DNA of 54,206 nt from Bacillota bacterium (GTDB lineage: Bacteria; Bacillota; Clostridia; Lachnospirales; Lachnospiraceae): positions 1-54,206 of the forward strand of contig JAEZKA010000002.1 in assembly GCA_023436225.1 (NCBI GenBank). Direction: 5' to 3'. Positions within the stretch are counted from its first letter, which is position 1. Every line of letters begins with the position of its first letter. The notes beneath the pieces are model-generated. The model ran no database searches. It worked only from the letters and a program-made list of their open reading frames with translations, and was not told the DNA's origin. Both the position numbers and the translations under genes were made by a program. Shown here piece after piece: positions 35,901 through 43,805 of the stretch.

Positions 35901-38864
35901 TTGCCAGGTTCTTCGCGAGGTATCCAAAAGCAGTTCTCTGTCACCCTCACTTATCTCCTCCTGTACTCTCACCTTCGGCTGGCTAAAACGATAAGATAGA
36001 TAGTATGCCAGTCCCCACCAGATCGAGGTGACCAGGTAAATCAGGCTTCTATATACCGAGAGCTCCCTTGTGAAAATAAGGTATATCAAGATCGCAGAGG
36101 CAAGGACCGAGCTCCACATTGTGAGAAAATATCCTCTGCGTGTATTGATAATCGAGGAATCAACTGATTCTGCTGTATTCCAACGAAGCAAATTCCTTCT
36201 GCTAACAAACAATCGAAAAAGGGTCCGAATCATAGCATCGGTTGCAATATAAGCCCGATATGGTGTTATAGCAAATTCAAATAGAGCTCTTAAGATTAGG
36301 ATTCCAAGCTCCTTCAACAAGCCCTTATATACAAGGGCAAGCTTCGGCCGATACAGCTTTTGTTTTAAAATTCCCAAAAGTAGTATGACCAGATTAAAAA
36401 CATCACTAAAGAATATAAAGGGCAACCAAAGAACGGGAGCTCCGGGCAGGAAGGCCAGGCAAATAATGATAAATAAAACCTTACTTAACGGGACAAGACT
36501 GCGCCTCAGGTTATCGAATATCTTCCATTTAGCAAGACCACATAGGCTTCTGCCCTTTACGATATTATTGCGGAATAGCCAGGGAAACAACTGCCAGTCC
36601 CCCCGGATCCATCGATGTTCTCTCTTGGCGAAGGCGATAACACTATTCGGAAAGCTATCCATAACCTTAGCACTACTGGAGAAGGCGGTTCTTGCGTAAC
36701 AGCTTTCCAGGAGGTCATGACTTAAGACCTTATTCTCTGGAATCACATTATGCAGTAGCTGATGAAAGGCATGTACATCATAAATACCCTTACCGATATA
36801 AATTCCTTCCCCGAATATATCCTGATAAATATCGGATATGGCTGTTGAATAGTATACTAAACCGGACTGTCCTCCGAAGATTTCGGCAAAATGACTTCCA
36901 CTCCGATCAACAATATGATTCCGAACAGAAGGCTGAATAATTACATAACCCTCCTTCACTTTATTCACAGAAGGATCAATAACTGCATGGTTCATAGGAT
37001 GATCGATGAGACCGACCAGTTTGGCTGCATTATCCCGTATCAGATCCGTATCCGCATCCAGAGTAATTACATATCGGAAGGTAGTAAGCATATCCATTTC
37101 AAATACTATAGTCGAAAAGCTTGTCTCCTCCTTCTTTACGCCGCTCAGCAGGTAATTAAACTCCTCCAGCTTGCCTCTCTTCCTTTCCCAGCACATATAA
37201 CATTTTTCCGAACCATTCCACTTGCGATATCGAATAAAAATTGAAAAGATCGGATGCTCTGCTGGATAAAGCAGATTTAGCTCTTCAACTCGATGAAGGA
37301 GCGCTTCCTCAATCTCCTTATCCTCCGGCAGGAATTGCTCTGCGGCATCCTTATAATCAACCAAAAGAGCAAAGTAAAGATTTGATTGCCGGTTCGCCAA
37401 ATAATGCTTCTGAAGTCGGTCAAGATAGGAAATTCCCTGCGCCTTTGTTGCTATGATAACGGGCATGACAATAAAGGTACGCGCCGAGTCCGGAATCTGA
37501 GAAAGATAGTCCATGGAGGGAATCTTCTTAACAAATCTATTCCTAGTGAAAATAAAATTAATCAATTCCAGTGCAATCCCAACAATTAAGGGAAATGCTG
37601 CGATTATAATAAGCAAGTCATAAATCGTTTTATCTACCCCATAATAACGAACAGCAAAGAATAGTAAGGCGCTAATTCCGAATACAAGCACTAATAGTGA
37701 AGTAAAGTAAATAATACCTTTTCTGCTCTTCTTATCCAGATTGAAGGGTTCCTGTTTATTCCGTATCCTGGCAATTAAGATTCGATATCCCTTTCCAAGC
37801 AAATATGCTCCGACATGATGCGAGCAATTCAGATGTTCATTGCCCTCCACTGCTAGAGACAGGCAGGCATCTGCAATAATCTCCTCTTTTATCTTATATC
37901 TGGATGCCAGCTTAACGATAACCTGTCGATACATTCCTTTGCTTTCTGTATCAAGTCTTGGATAGACTCTCTCCGGATCCTTGGAGAGTATTTTCTCCAG
38001 GTAGGAGTAACGTTCAAAGAATGTGACAGCATCAACCTCATTAACCTCACGGAGACTTACAATCAAGACTCTGATTTCGGCTTCCAATCTAGCTTCAATC
38101 TTACCCTCTTCATTGAAGACATGGCTTGTCTTGATACTTTTCTCAGTGTCCCTATAATGATAATCCAAGTATTTCTGAATAACCGCTTCATCCACTGATA
38201 TATTCTTTAATAGATAAATGACATGAGCATGAAAGGAGTAATTGTGTTTACAGTCCTTTTCCAGCTCGGAGATTAACGACATAGGTTCTATCGCTCCCTG
38301 GCCATTGCCCTGTAATCTGCGAACGAACCCATCGGCCTTTGATTTCACTCTGATAACCCGGATAACCTCCTGAGATAATCCGATGATTCCCTCCAGCAGA
38401 CAGAAACCAAAGAGCTCCGGTAAAACCCAAATTTCCTTCGCCGTCAATGGAATTACCTGTTGATATGCAGTCATCATCATATTTATATTATCATCGTTCA
38501 GGTGTCCATTGCATAACTCGACAATCGTCTTAGCAACGATATAAATTCTAGGATACCCCTTATCTTTTCCGCTTCTCAATATGGGAAGAAGCTCATAGCT
38601 GATTCCAGATGCTCGAAATTTCTTTATTTCCCGATACAGCATCTGATAATTATCAAATAACCAGCGTGCAGCTGGAATTAAAGTAATAATATCCGGAGAT
38701 AATTCGGAAATATTATCACGTATTTCATTTAATCTTTTATACGCAATCTGATTGTTCTTATCCAGAATCGAATTATATCTTGTCAGTTTTACATCCTTAT
38801 GACTCAAAGCAAGCTCTCTCATCCGCTGCTCCCAGTCTTTTGCTCCCAAATCATTCAAAGTCAT
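32943..38864 (-). CDS. Cyclic beta-1,2-glucan synthase, GT84 and cyclisation parts
   Basis: This 1973-residue membrane protein matches the N-terminal two thirds of Cgs/NdvB. Residues 1-390 are soluble and helical. Membrane helices (about 392-450) precede a GT84 glycosyltransferase with DADTDL near 602, SHDLLESCYAR near 715 and the HRWIRGDWQ motif near 750. More helices follow (about 785-830 and 910-955). A glycosidase-like domain (about 990-1460; WSGSMFEYLMP, WGISESQYYR, MAHHQGMN) fits the GH189 cyclisation domain. A GH94-like beta-sandwich and an alpha/beta segment end the protein. It would build and cyclise beta-1,2-glucan from UDP-glucose. The start follows GGAAAGGG. Confidence 0.87.
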   Translation of the reverse strand: MTLNDLGAKDWEQRMRELALSHKDVKLTRYNSILDKNNQIAYKRLNEIRDNISELSPDIITLIPAARWLFDNYQMLYREIKKFRASGISYELLPILRSGKDKGYPRIYIVAKTIVELCNGHLNDDNINMMMTAYQQVIPLTAKEIWVLPELFGFCLLEGIIGLSQEVIRVIRVKSKADGFVRRLQGNGQGAIEPMSLISELEKDCKHNYSFHAHVIYLLKNISVDEAVIQKYLDYHYRDTEKSIKTSHVFNEEGKIEARLEAEIRVLIVSLREVNEVDAVTFFERYSYLEKILSKDPERVYPRLDTESKGMYRQVIVKLASRYKIKEEIIADACLSLAVEGNEHLNCSHHVGAYLLGKGYRILIARIRNKQEPFNLDKKSRKGIIYFTSLLVLVFGISALLFFAVRYYGVDKTIYDLLIIIAAFPLIVGIALELINFIFTRNRFVKKIPSMDYLSQIPDSARTFIVMPVIIATKAQGISYLDRLQKHYLANRQSNLYFALLVDYKDAAEQFLPEDKEIEEALLHRVEELNLLYPAEHPIFSIFIRYRKWNGSEKCYMCWERKRGKLEEFNYLLSGVKKEETSFSTIVFEMDMLTTFRYVITLDADTDLIRDNAAKLVGLIDHPMNHAVIDPSVNKVKEGYVIIQPSVRNHIVDRSGSHFAEIFGGQSGLVYYSTAISDIYQDIFGEGIYIGKGIYDVHAFHQLLHNVIPENKVLSHDLLESCYARTAFSSSAKVMDSFPNSVIAFAKREHRWIRGDWQLFPWLFRNNIVKGRSLCGLAKWKIFDNLRRSLVPLSKVLFIIICLAFLPGAPVLWLPFIFFSDVFNLVILLLGILKQKLYRPKLALVYKGLLKELGILILRALFEFAITPYRAYIATDAMIRTLFRLFVSRRNLLRWNTAESVDSSIINTRRGYFLTMWSSVLASAILIYLIFTRELSVYRSLIYLVTSIWWGLAYYLSYRFSQPKVRVQEEISEGDRELLLDTSRRTWQFFKELSTKDNNWFCPDNYQIARVEKVSEKTSPTNIGLQFLSILTARDLGFETLSYTLVSVEHLMSSVLKLTKWKGHLYNWYQIRTLEVLSPAYISTVDSGNFFGHLVALKQGLLEQLERPIFPEELRRELRKTLKLSNYKGSLKDHYERIDEFIEDVTDIWDELQESDYIVRKKSRWMLELAFQIEKIVEEAGLFKLKGESFSGQPTLKQLVQRDNKYALVIQDRINQLCKQIDCLLANVDFRFLYNEKRMLFHIGFHVSSQTLDGGCYDLMASESALTSFLAIASGAVSQKHWHKLGRPLTMVKGIPCFVSWSGSMFEYLMPNLVLKEYEDSVYAETSMAAVLQQMKYAKETNIPWGISESQYYRFDLNTNYQYKAFGVPKLRLQPVRKNSLVVAPYATVLALEYAKDEALANLRRLKELGMYGDYGYYEAIDYNSPDTQEMTPYCIVRSFMAHHQGMNLVAINNYLNHGIMRERFHSEAMIKATESLLEEKRQSYLISIAKRGYTIKISKVYFREEKYSNRYVNNIAPRVPVTNYLSNSKYSLLITSDGDGFSCYKDMMLYRWRADMYANTGNYIYIRDVGNGSMWSTTYLPTKKEPDKYQVIFSPHQAEIKRRDNDISTKTVISLDSNHNLEIRKVTLTNHSKEAKLLELTSYLEMVGDTHLAEISHPAFNKLFIESEYLEEQEIFLSRRRSGKKSSYPYVLHMIRSEMKFCRRVEYENDRSRFLGRNNTPENPVTVTDGIPLSNRAGFCNDPIMSLRATISVKEGETASISFITGVCDSKEEAIQIGQELEKAYHIDDIFEKFKLQKEIELKYLEINRAQINAFQDLISPIYYPSRYYRGPYENIRRNDKNQSFLWRFGVSGDHPIILLNVSSIEEAGIIKDVLKAYEYLKINQVVVDLIILSEAKHGYLQELDDLVNDLTSSLRLYNSDNSKPSLFLLHSYQMIPAELDLLMTVARVVITGKTGIYFRNIKDKLNELIEE

Positions 38865-39042
38865 TGTAATGTCCCTTTCCTGATAGCATATCTACTACGT
38901 AGACTGACTACTTTTTATATCAAAAAGCAATGCAATATTATGTTATGCTATTTTTATAAATCTTATTAGTGTGAAAATAAAAATCAATTTTCAAATTGAT
39001 AAACGTAGACATATTATACTAATCAAAAATAGAACAATAAGA

Positions 39043-39137
39043 ACATGCTTCCCTGCATGTGGGCGTTCGCATTTTGTAAGCGTGCTTACTAAAGTGAACA
39101 AACATTGTTTGTTCACTTTGCTCACATTTATGCAAAT
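39043..39137. repeat. Family B repeat with a 29-bp near-perfect palindrome
   Basis: GCGTTCGCATTTTGTAAGCG, then TTCACTTTGCTCAC and ATGCAAAT, follow the family B order. Within it, AAAGTGAACAAACA (39101-39114) and TGTTTGTTCACTTT (39116-39129) are perfect 14-bp arms around one base. The unit abuts the terminator at 39138. The remainder of 38865-39042 is AT-rich; a promoter for the glucan synthase must be there but none stands out. Confidence 0.65.
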
Positions 39138-39174
39138 AAAAAAACTTCTGCTATTTGACAGCAGAAGTTTTTTT
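39138..39174. terminator. Bidirectional terminator downstream of map
   Basis: A7-CTTCTGCT (39138-39152) pairs with AGCAGAAG-T7 (39160-39174) around 7 bases. T tracts follow on both strands. It ends map and the nitroreductase remnant on the minus strand. Confidence 0.92.
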
Positions 39175-39412
39175 ATTCAAGACATAGATAATTGCGAAAG
39201 GGTATACAATCGCTTTATATTTTGTTAGCAATGCTTTACTCAATTTTTTCCATTCACAACGATACGGTACTGCAGTCCAAATAAAATCCACAGCAGCATT
39301 TCCGAGGAAAGCTTGTCCCCAAGCCGCTTCGGTAATCCGATCCGATTGGTTATCAAACTCCTTGATGAATTCCAGCTTATGATCCAATGCCTGATAATGT
39401 GTTAATAAGCTA
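39151..39412 (-). pseudogene. Remnant of a SagB-type nitroreductase
   Basis: After the map stop, another frame encodes LLTHYQALDHKLEFIKEF, DRITEAAWGQAFLGNAAVDF and IWTAVPYRCEW. These are the middle of a SagB-type or nitroreductase-family flavoprotein. The N-terminal half (first FMN-binding segment) and the C-terminal half (DAGH...QNL region) are absent; the frame continues with unrelated residues into the terminator. No ribosome site or start precedes it. It is best read as a decayed gene left beside map by a deletion. Confidence 0.65.
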
Positions 39413-40196
39413 ATACCTCGTACCCCTTCTCCATAATCGCTACGGTTATCTCCCACTGTGCCGAATCCTTCCCATCCTTCGTTGTTATGGTCCATCCATT
39501 TCTATGATTAATGACGACATCGGCTCTTCCCATATTGATCATTGGTTCAATTGTAAATACCATCCCGGGTACCAGCATCATACCAGTCCCTTTTTGAGAC
39601 ACATAGCTGACAAAGGGATCTTCATGAAACTCAATACCAATACCGTGCCCACCGATTTCCCGCACAACTGTATATCCCATAGATTTTACGAAGTCATTGA
39701 TTGCCTGACCGATATCTCCGAGGAAATTAAATGCCACTGCCTGCTCTACCCCAATATCAATTGCCCTTTTTGCTGTTTCAACTAATCGCTTTCTTTCCTT
39801 ACTAACTGCTCCTAAGCAGAACATTCTGGAAGAATCCGAGTAATAACCATTTAAGATGGTTGATACATCGACATTTATGATATCTCCATCGTTAAGAAAC
39901 ACTTCGTCGGAGGGTATTCCATGGCATACCTCCTGATTAATTGAGGTACATACACTTTTCGGAAATCCTTCAAACCCTAAAGGAGCTGGAATTCCACCGA
40001 GCTCTTTCGTCTTATAGTAAACAAGTCTATCTATTTCAGCAGTACTCATACCAATCTGTATATGATCAGAAATATAATCTAATACCTCAATATTAACCTT
40101 ACCGGATTCTCTTATACCTAATATCTGTTCAGCCGATTTAATAATATGTTTGGGTGGGATATTGCCAAGACCATTACGTTCTAATTTGTGCTTCAT
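39402..40196 (-). CDS. map: Methionine aminopeptidase, type I
   Basis: The 264-residue metalloenzyme removes the initiator methionine. Metal ligands are visible in NVDVSTILNGYYSDSS (two Asp), GGHGIGIEFHE (His) and FTIEPM (Glu). The final Glu lies in SAQWEITVAI, where most members have AQFEHT, so the residue after it is changed from His to Ile. An N-terminal extension of about 15 residues (ERNGLGNIPPKHI) precedes the catalytic domain; no zinc-binding SEC-C segment is seen. The ATG follows AAGGAG. It lies 103 bp after the DUF1295 gene; the change and the isolated context suggest a second, non-ribosomal-operon copy, an inference. Confidence 0.92.
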   Translation of the reverse strand: MKHKLERNGLGNIPPKHIIKSAEQILGIRESGKVNIEVLDYISDHIQIGMSTAEIDRLVYYKTKELGGIPAPLGFEGFPKSVCTSINQEVCHGIPSDEVFLNDGDIINVDVSTILNGYYSDSSRMFCLGAVSKERKRLVETAKRAIDIGVEQAVAFNFLGDIGQAINDFVKSMGYTVVREIGGHGIGIEFHEDPFVSYVSQKGTGMMLVPGMVFTIEPMINMGRADVVINHRNGWTITTKDGKDSAQWEITVAIMEKGYEVLAY

Positions 40197-40299
40197 TCTC
40201 GCTCCTTATTCTTTTCCACAGATGGAATTAATAACTATTATACCGACATACTGCGGTAGATGTGACCGTTCTTTCGAAAGTGGCTTGGCATTTTCCTCA

Positions 40300-41124
40300 T
40301 CATTTAATAAAATTCCAGCCGGTAAGGCTATATATCTTGGTAAAGGGAAGCAGTATTGGTGTTTTCTTAATATATACCTGATAATCATCCTGTTGGCCAT
40401 AATTCTTGTTTTGCCTGATTTCAAGACGCTTTGCGCCGCTGAACATGACATAGATGATTAGAATATAACCCATAATTGCAATAATCCACTGCCATGCGCC
40501 CTTTAAAGCGCCAAAACCGGAGATAAATACGCCTGTCCAAAAGAGTATCTCACCGAAATAATTAGGACAGCGTACGAACTGATAGAGCCCGGTATCACAA
40601 AAGCGTCGAGGATTTTGCTTTTTAGCAGTACTTTTTTGCATATCTGAGATCGTCTCAATGATTAACGCAACTGCCATGATCAACGCTCCAATCCAAGGTA
40701 TGATACCTTGTGGGAGGTTGTTTGAGAGACGATAGTACACAGGGGAAGTCTGTGCGACATACAGTGCTATCACACAGATCCATATAGAGAATTTTACGAA
40801 TATCGGCATCGGATTTTCCGTTTTCGTCGTCTCTTCCAGAGTATTACGGTATGTAGAACTTTTTACTTCACGAAGAATCAGAAAGCCACTCAGACGGATG
40901 CCATATACGATTAATAACAAACATTGGACCAAGCACCCCGCGGATAACGATTTGCTAAACATGATTATAAGTGTTATACCCACTCCACTGATTGCTAGCC
41001 CGTAGCCAATCGAGAGAAAGTACACAAACTTATAGAAGCCTATTGCTGAAAGTACACCGCATACAAGTGCCAATACCCACATCAATGGCGGAAATGCAAG
41101 ATTCCATGTATCTAAAAAGGTCAT
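40300..41124 (-). CDS. DUF1295 membrane enzyme (steroid 5-alpha-reductase/ICMT-like)
   Basis: This 274-residue protein has about seven membrane helices. The C-terminal signature RRFCDTGLYQFVRCPNYFGE followed by ILFWTGVFISG is the DUF1295 motif, related to steroid 5-alpha-reductases and isoprenylcysteine methyltransferases, which bind NADPH or S-adenosylmethionine. The true substrate is unknown; a lipid or isoprenoid is likely given the fold. The ATG follows GGAGGGG. It is 12 bp downstream of the SDR-like gene and ends the TetR-controlled operon. Confidence 0.85.
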   Translation of the reverse strand: MTFLDTWNLAFPPLMWVLALVCGVLSAIGFYKFVYFLSIGYGLAISGVGITLIIMFSKSLSAGCLVQCLLLIVYGIRLSGFLILREVKSSTYRNTLEETTKTENPMPIFVKFSIWICVIALYVAQTSPVYYRLSNNLPQGIIPWIGALIMAVALIIETISDMQKSTAKKQNPRRFCDTGLYQFVRCPNYFGEILFWTGVFISGFGALKGAWQWIIAIMGYILIIYVMFSGAKRLEIRQNKNYGQQDDYQVYIKKTPILLPFTKIYSLTGWNFIK

Positions 41125-41136
41125 AATGATCCCCTC

Positions 41137-41982
41137 CTATTCATAACAGCTTTTAATATATTCTTTAAAGCTAAGTTTACCATATTTATTATCAGCGACC
41201 ATCTCCTCGGAGAGAGTCCATTTTGAAAACTTAATAATTGCCTCTTTTCCATTCTTTTTACGTTTTGCCAACGAAGCAAGAATCGTAAACAGGAACGCAG
41301 GTGCCCGCTTAATTACGACCGGTTTTCCTGCTGCATCAAAGAACATACTTGCTATTTCTTCATAGGAATAGGTTTCTGTGCCGCCGATATCATAGGTCTT
41401 GTTTTCATCCTTCATATGCATAAGAATGAAATCTGCCAGGTCGGTGGTATCGATAACATTAGCGTGTACAGCCTTTTTACCAAGCAATGTTACTTTTCCC
41501 TTTTCAATCATTGGCATGAAAACCTTTGCAATGTCGTAAAAATATCCGGTAGGACGGAATATGACATAGGGTATTCCACTTTTCTTAAGCTCCTGCTCAA
41601 AAAGATATTTTGCATGGAGCATCGGTACTGTGGGGTCACCATCCGCTTTAAGAACGGAAATGAAAATGAATTTTTTCACTCCTGAACGCTTGGCTTCCTC
41701 CAAAAGATTTAAATTGCCTTGATAATCGATATCGTAATTTGTAACAATTGGCGATGAGCTTGTGAGTCCCACGGTTGTAATAACGATGTCTGCACCACTA
41801 CAAAGATTGGAGAGAGAAGCCTTATCTGTTAAATCAACCTTTTTGGATGTAGCTCTCCCTTTAATTTCAGGGATTTCTCGTACAACCATGTCCACTGCAA
41901 TAACTTCATGCTCTTCTCTTAACAAGGCGCGTAGTATATCGCTGCCTAGCTTTCCAAATGCTCCCGCAAGTACTACTTTCAT
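41137..41982 (-). CDS. NAD(P)-binding atypical SDR (NmrA/epimerase-like)
   Basis: This 281-residue protein has a Rossmann start with VVLAGAFGKLGSDILRAL (residues 3-20), then a DLTD motif, TTVGL and an extended-SDR middle (FIFISVLKADGDP, HAKYLFEQELKKSGIPYVIFRP). It lacks a clear YxxxK pair, instead having HAKYLFEQ, so it belongs to the atypical SDRs that often act as NAD(P)-dependent reductases, epimerases or redox sensors. The ATG follows AGGAG. It lies 109 bp after the flavin-reductase-like gene and 12 bp before the DUF1295 gene. Confidence 0.85.
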   Translation of the reverse strand: MKVVLAGAFGKLGSDILRALLREEHEVIAVDMVVREIPEIKGRATSKKVDLTDKASLSNLCSGADIVITTVGLTSSSPIVTNYDIDYQGNLNLLEEAKRSGVKKFIFISVLKADGDPTVPMLHAKYLFEQELKKSGIPYVIFRPTGYFYDIAKVFMPMIEKGKVTLLGKKAVHANVIDTTDLADFILMHMKDENKTYDIGGTETYSYEEIASMFFDAAGKPVVIKRAPAFLFTILASLAKRKKNGKEAIIKFSKWTLSEEMVADNKYGKLSFKEYIKSCYE

Positions 41983-42091
41983 AATCTCACTCCTATCTCT
42001 TATATAATCAAAATAATTTAATACTAATGTCCAAAGACTAATGAGTCACAAAGGACTTGATTTGGTAGTACTGTATTATTTTTTTTGATCC

Positions 42092-43018
42092 TTATTTGGA
42101 TTTTTCTTTCGCACGTTTGTCATTGATGATCTTCATATTCTCTGCGGTAATAAGAGTAACATTATTTTCCTTTGCCCAGGCAACGCAGCCCTTCAGTGCA
42201 GTCGGCAGGAATATACGAGGTACTTTTACCAACGCTGCACATGCATCATCGGTAAACTTCACCACGTCATCAATACGGTCCGCTGCATAACGCACGGAGT
42301 CAATCGAAGCCTCGCGTATGGGCAATAGCTCAGCATGAGGTCGACGAAAACGTGTATACCAGAAATTTTTACTGTCACGGTAGCCGTAATCCACAGGCAC
42401 ACTGGGAAAAGCCTTCGAACTCACACCGTTTACAATGGCTTTATAGTATTTCTCCTTCATCAAAATCTTATCTACCCGAAGGATGAAATGCGCTCCGAAT
42501 TTGGATGTGATACCATTAAAATCATGATATGGCGGCTCATAACCGTCTAGATAGCCCGGCACATCTACTTGAGCGCCGTCCAGCTCACGCATCCATGTGC
42601 ATTCAAATACTTGATACGCTTCCTGAACCACTTTAGGAAACAATTCACCTGGATGCTCCTTAGCCATCTGTCCGTCTTCCAGGGTGAAGGTGCAATTCTT
42701 CATTTTCTCCTCTGGCTTATCCCCAGGGAATCCAAGACGCACCGTCTCTTTAAAATACTTTTTCTTATCCGGAATAAAATTGAGGCTGCACTTTCCGTAG
42801 CGTAGCAGATGCTGAGACGTATTAGAGGAATTTCGTGAACAAAGCAGCATGGCATAATAGTCCTTACCCGCAACATAATAGGGCTGAACCAATGAATAGG
42901 GTCCCAAAGAAGTGGAGCCGTCCTCTGCTATCGTGCCGATCAATACGGTCGGCATCGGAAAGAATGCAGAGGTTTGATAAAAGTTGTCAACAATTCGTAG
43001 ATTTTTGAAACTACTCAT
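42092..43018 (-). CDS. Flavin-reductase-like FMN-binding protein with C-terminal helical domain
   Basis: This 308-residue protein has an N-terminal flavin-reductase-like split barrel (about 5-215; PMPTVLIGTIAEDGSTSLGP, then YYAMLLCSRNSSNTSQHLLR). The last 55 residues (FTDDACAALVKVPRIFLPTA, then ITAENMKIIND) resemble the small PCP_red helical domain otherwise found at the end of protochlorophyllide reductase subunits and radical enzymes. That match is by eye. The start is the ATG at 43018 after GAGGAG, two bases past the tetR stop. As the first structural gene after the regulator, it is the likely core enzyme of this set. Confidence 0.8.
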   Translation of the reverse strand: MSSFKNLRIVDNFYQTSAFFPMPTVLIGTIAEDGSTSLGPYSLVQPYYVAGKDYYAMLLCSRNSSNTSQHLLRYGKCSLNFIPDKKKYFKETVRLGFPGDKPEEKMKNCTFTLEDGQMAKEHPGELFPKVVQEAYQVFECTWMRELDGAQVDVPGYLDGYEPPYHDFNGITSKFGAHFILRVDKILMKEKYYKAIVNGVSSKAFPSVPVDYGYRDSKNFWYTRFRRPHAELLPIREASIDSVRYAADRIDDVVKFTDDACAALVKVPRIFLPTALKGCVAWAKENNVTLITAENMKIINDKRAKEKSK

Positions 43019-43020
43019 AT

Positions 43021-43581
43021 TCACTCCTCTTTCCTGCGCATGTGGTATGCGCTTTTGATTAATATACGGTCAAATATCGCCGCTAAAGGCTGAAAATCAC
43101 TTTGCTTCATGGCTGCAAGCAATAGATTTTCAGCTATAAAATTCTCAAGAAACTTATCTTCAGCAATATGAAAACGCAGGATCAAAGTATGGATGATTCC
43201 TGCAAGCTGTTCAAGTAAAAGATCATGTCGCTTGGAATACTCTGATGCAAATTGACTGGTATAGGAAAACTGTGACCAAACACCTTTGTACAGTGAATTA
43301 AATTTCCCAATTTCTATGTATATGACATATAACCCTTCTGTGATGCTTATCGATGTACCTGAGCCTTGCCGCATAGCAAACAGTGCTTCATTCCAATCCT
43401 TTAGCATGACAGATGCTGCAAGGATGTCTTTGGAAGTAAAATAATTATATATAGTACCAACCGCAATACCACACTTTTTTGCAACAGAACGAATTGTGAA
43501 ACGACTGTAATCTGATTCCAGTAGCTCGCATTTTGCTGTCTCAAGTATTCTATCTTGCAGGTTTTCGATTTGCTTTGGCAT
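43021..43581 (-). CDS. TetR-family transcriptional regulator
   Basis: The 186-residue repressor has the TetR HTH in residues 8-55 (TIRSVAKKCGIAVGTIYNYF) and a helical ligand domain after it. The gene heads the operon tetR-flavin reductase-SDR-DUF1295, and the next start follows two bases beyond its stop. A perfect palindrome covers its transcription start, so autoregulation is likely. The ligand is unknown. Confidence 0.92.
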   Translation of the reverse strand: MPKQIENLQDRILETAKCELLESDYSRFTIRSVAKKCGIAVGTIYNYFTSKDILAASVMLKDWNEALFAMRQGSGTSISITEGLYVIYIEIGKFNSLYKGVWSQFSYTSQFASEYSKRHDLLLEQLAGIIHTLILRFHIAEDKFLENFIAENLLLAAMKQSDFQPLAAIFDRILIKSAYHMRRKEE

Positions 43582-43617
43582 ATTTTATCCTCATATGGTA
43601 TCAATTTTTCAAGGGTG

Positions 43618-43643
43618 ATTTATATGAACATGTTCATATAAAT
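43618..43643. promoter_or_regulatory. Perfect 26-bp palindrome, TetR operator candidate
   Basis: The half-site ATTTATATGAACA (43618-43630) is followed directly by its exact complement (43631-43643). The palindrome overlaps the predicted start of transcription, 37 bp before the tetR ATG. Confidence 0.75.
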
Positions 43644-43670
43644 TATAATACATGAAACTATAAATATCAA
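43642..43670 (-). promoter_or_regulatory. Strong sigma-A promoter of the tetR operon
   Basis: TTGATA (43670-43665), 17 bp and a consensus TATAAT (43647-43642) on the minus strand, with the palindrome immediately downstream. Confidence 0.82.
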
Positions 43671-43731
43671 TCTATGCTTACTAAAATCTGGTGGATTTAT
43701 ATTCTTTAAATAATGATACTGATAGATTAAA

Positions 43732-43768
43732 AGAGAGAAATCTGCAAAGTAAATGCAGGTTTCTCTCT
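43732..43768 (-). terminator. Terminator of the sialidase/transport operon
   Basis: AGAGAGAAA-CTGCA pairs with TGCAG-TTTCTCTCT over about 14 bp with one bulge. On the minus strand it runs into CTTTTAATC. It lies 38 bp beyond the last permease gene. Confidence 0.8.
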
Positions 43769-43805
43769 CTTCCTAATAGCAAATTTTCTGTTCCTAGAAT
43801 AATTC

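Noticed and set aside
39151..39495. Intact 114-residue gene downstream of map
   Set aside because: The frame overlaps map, lacks a ribosome site and contains only the middle of a nitroreductase.
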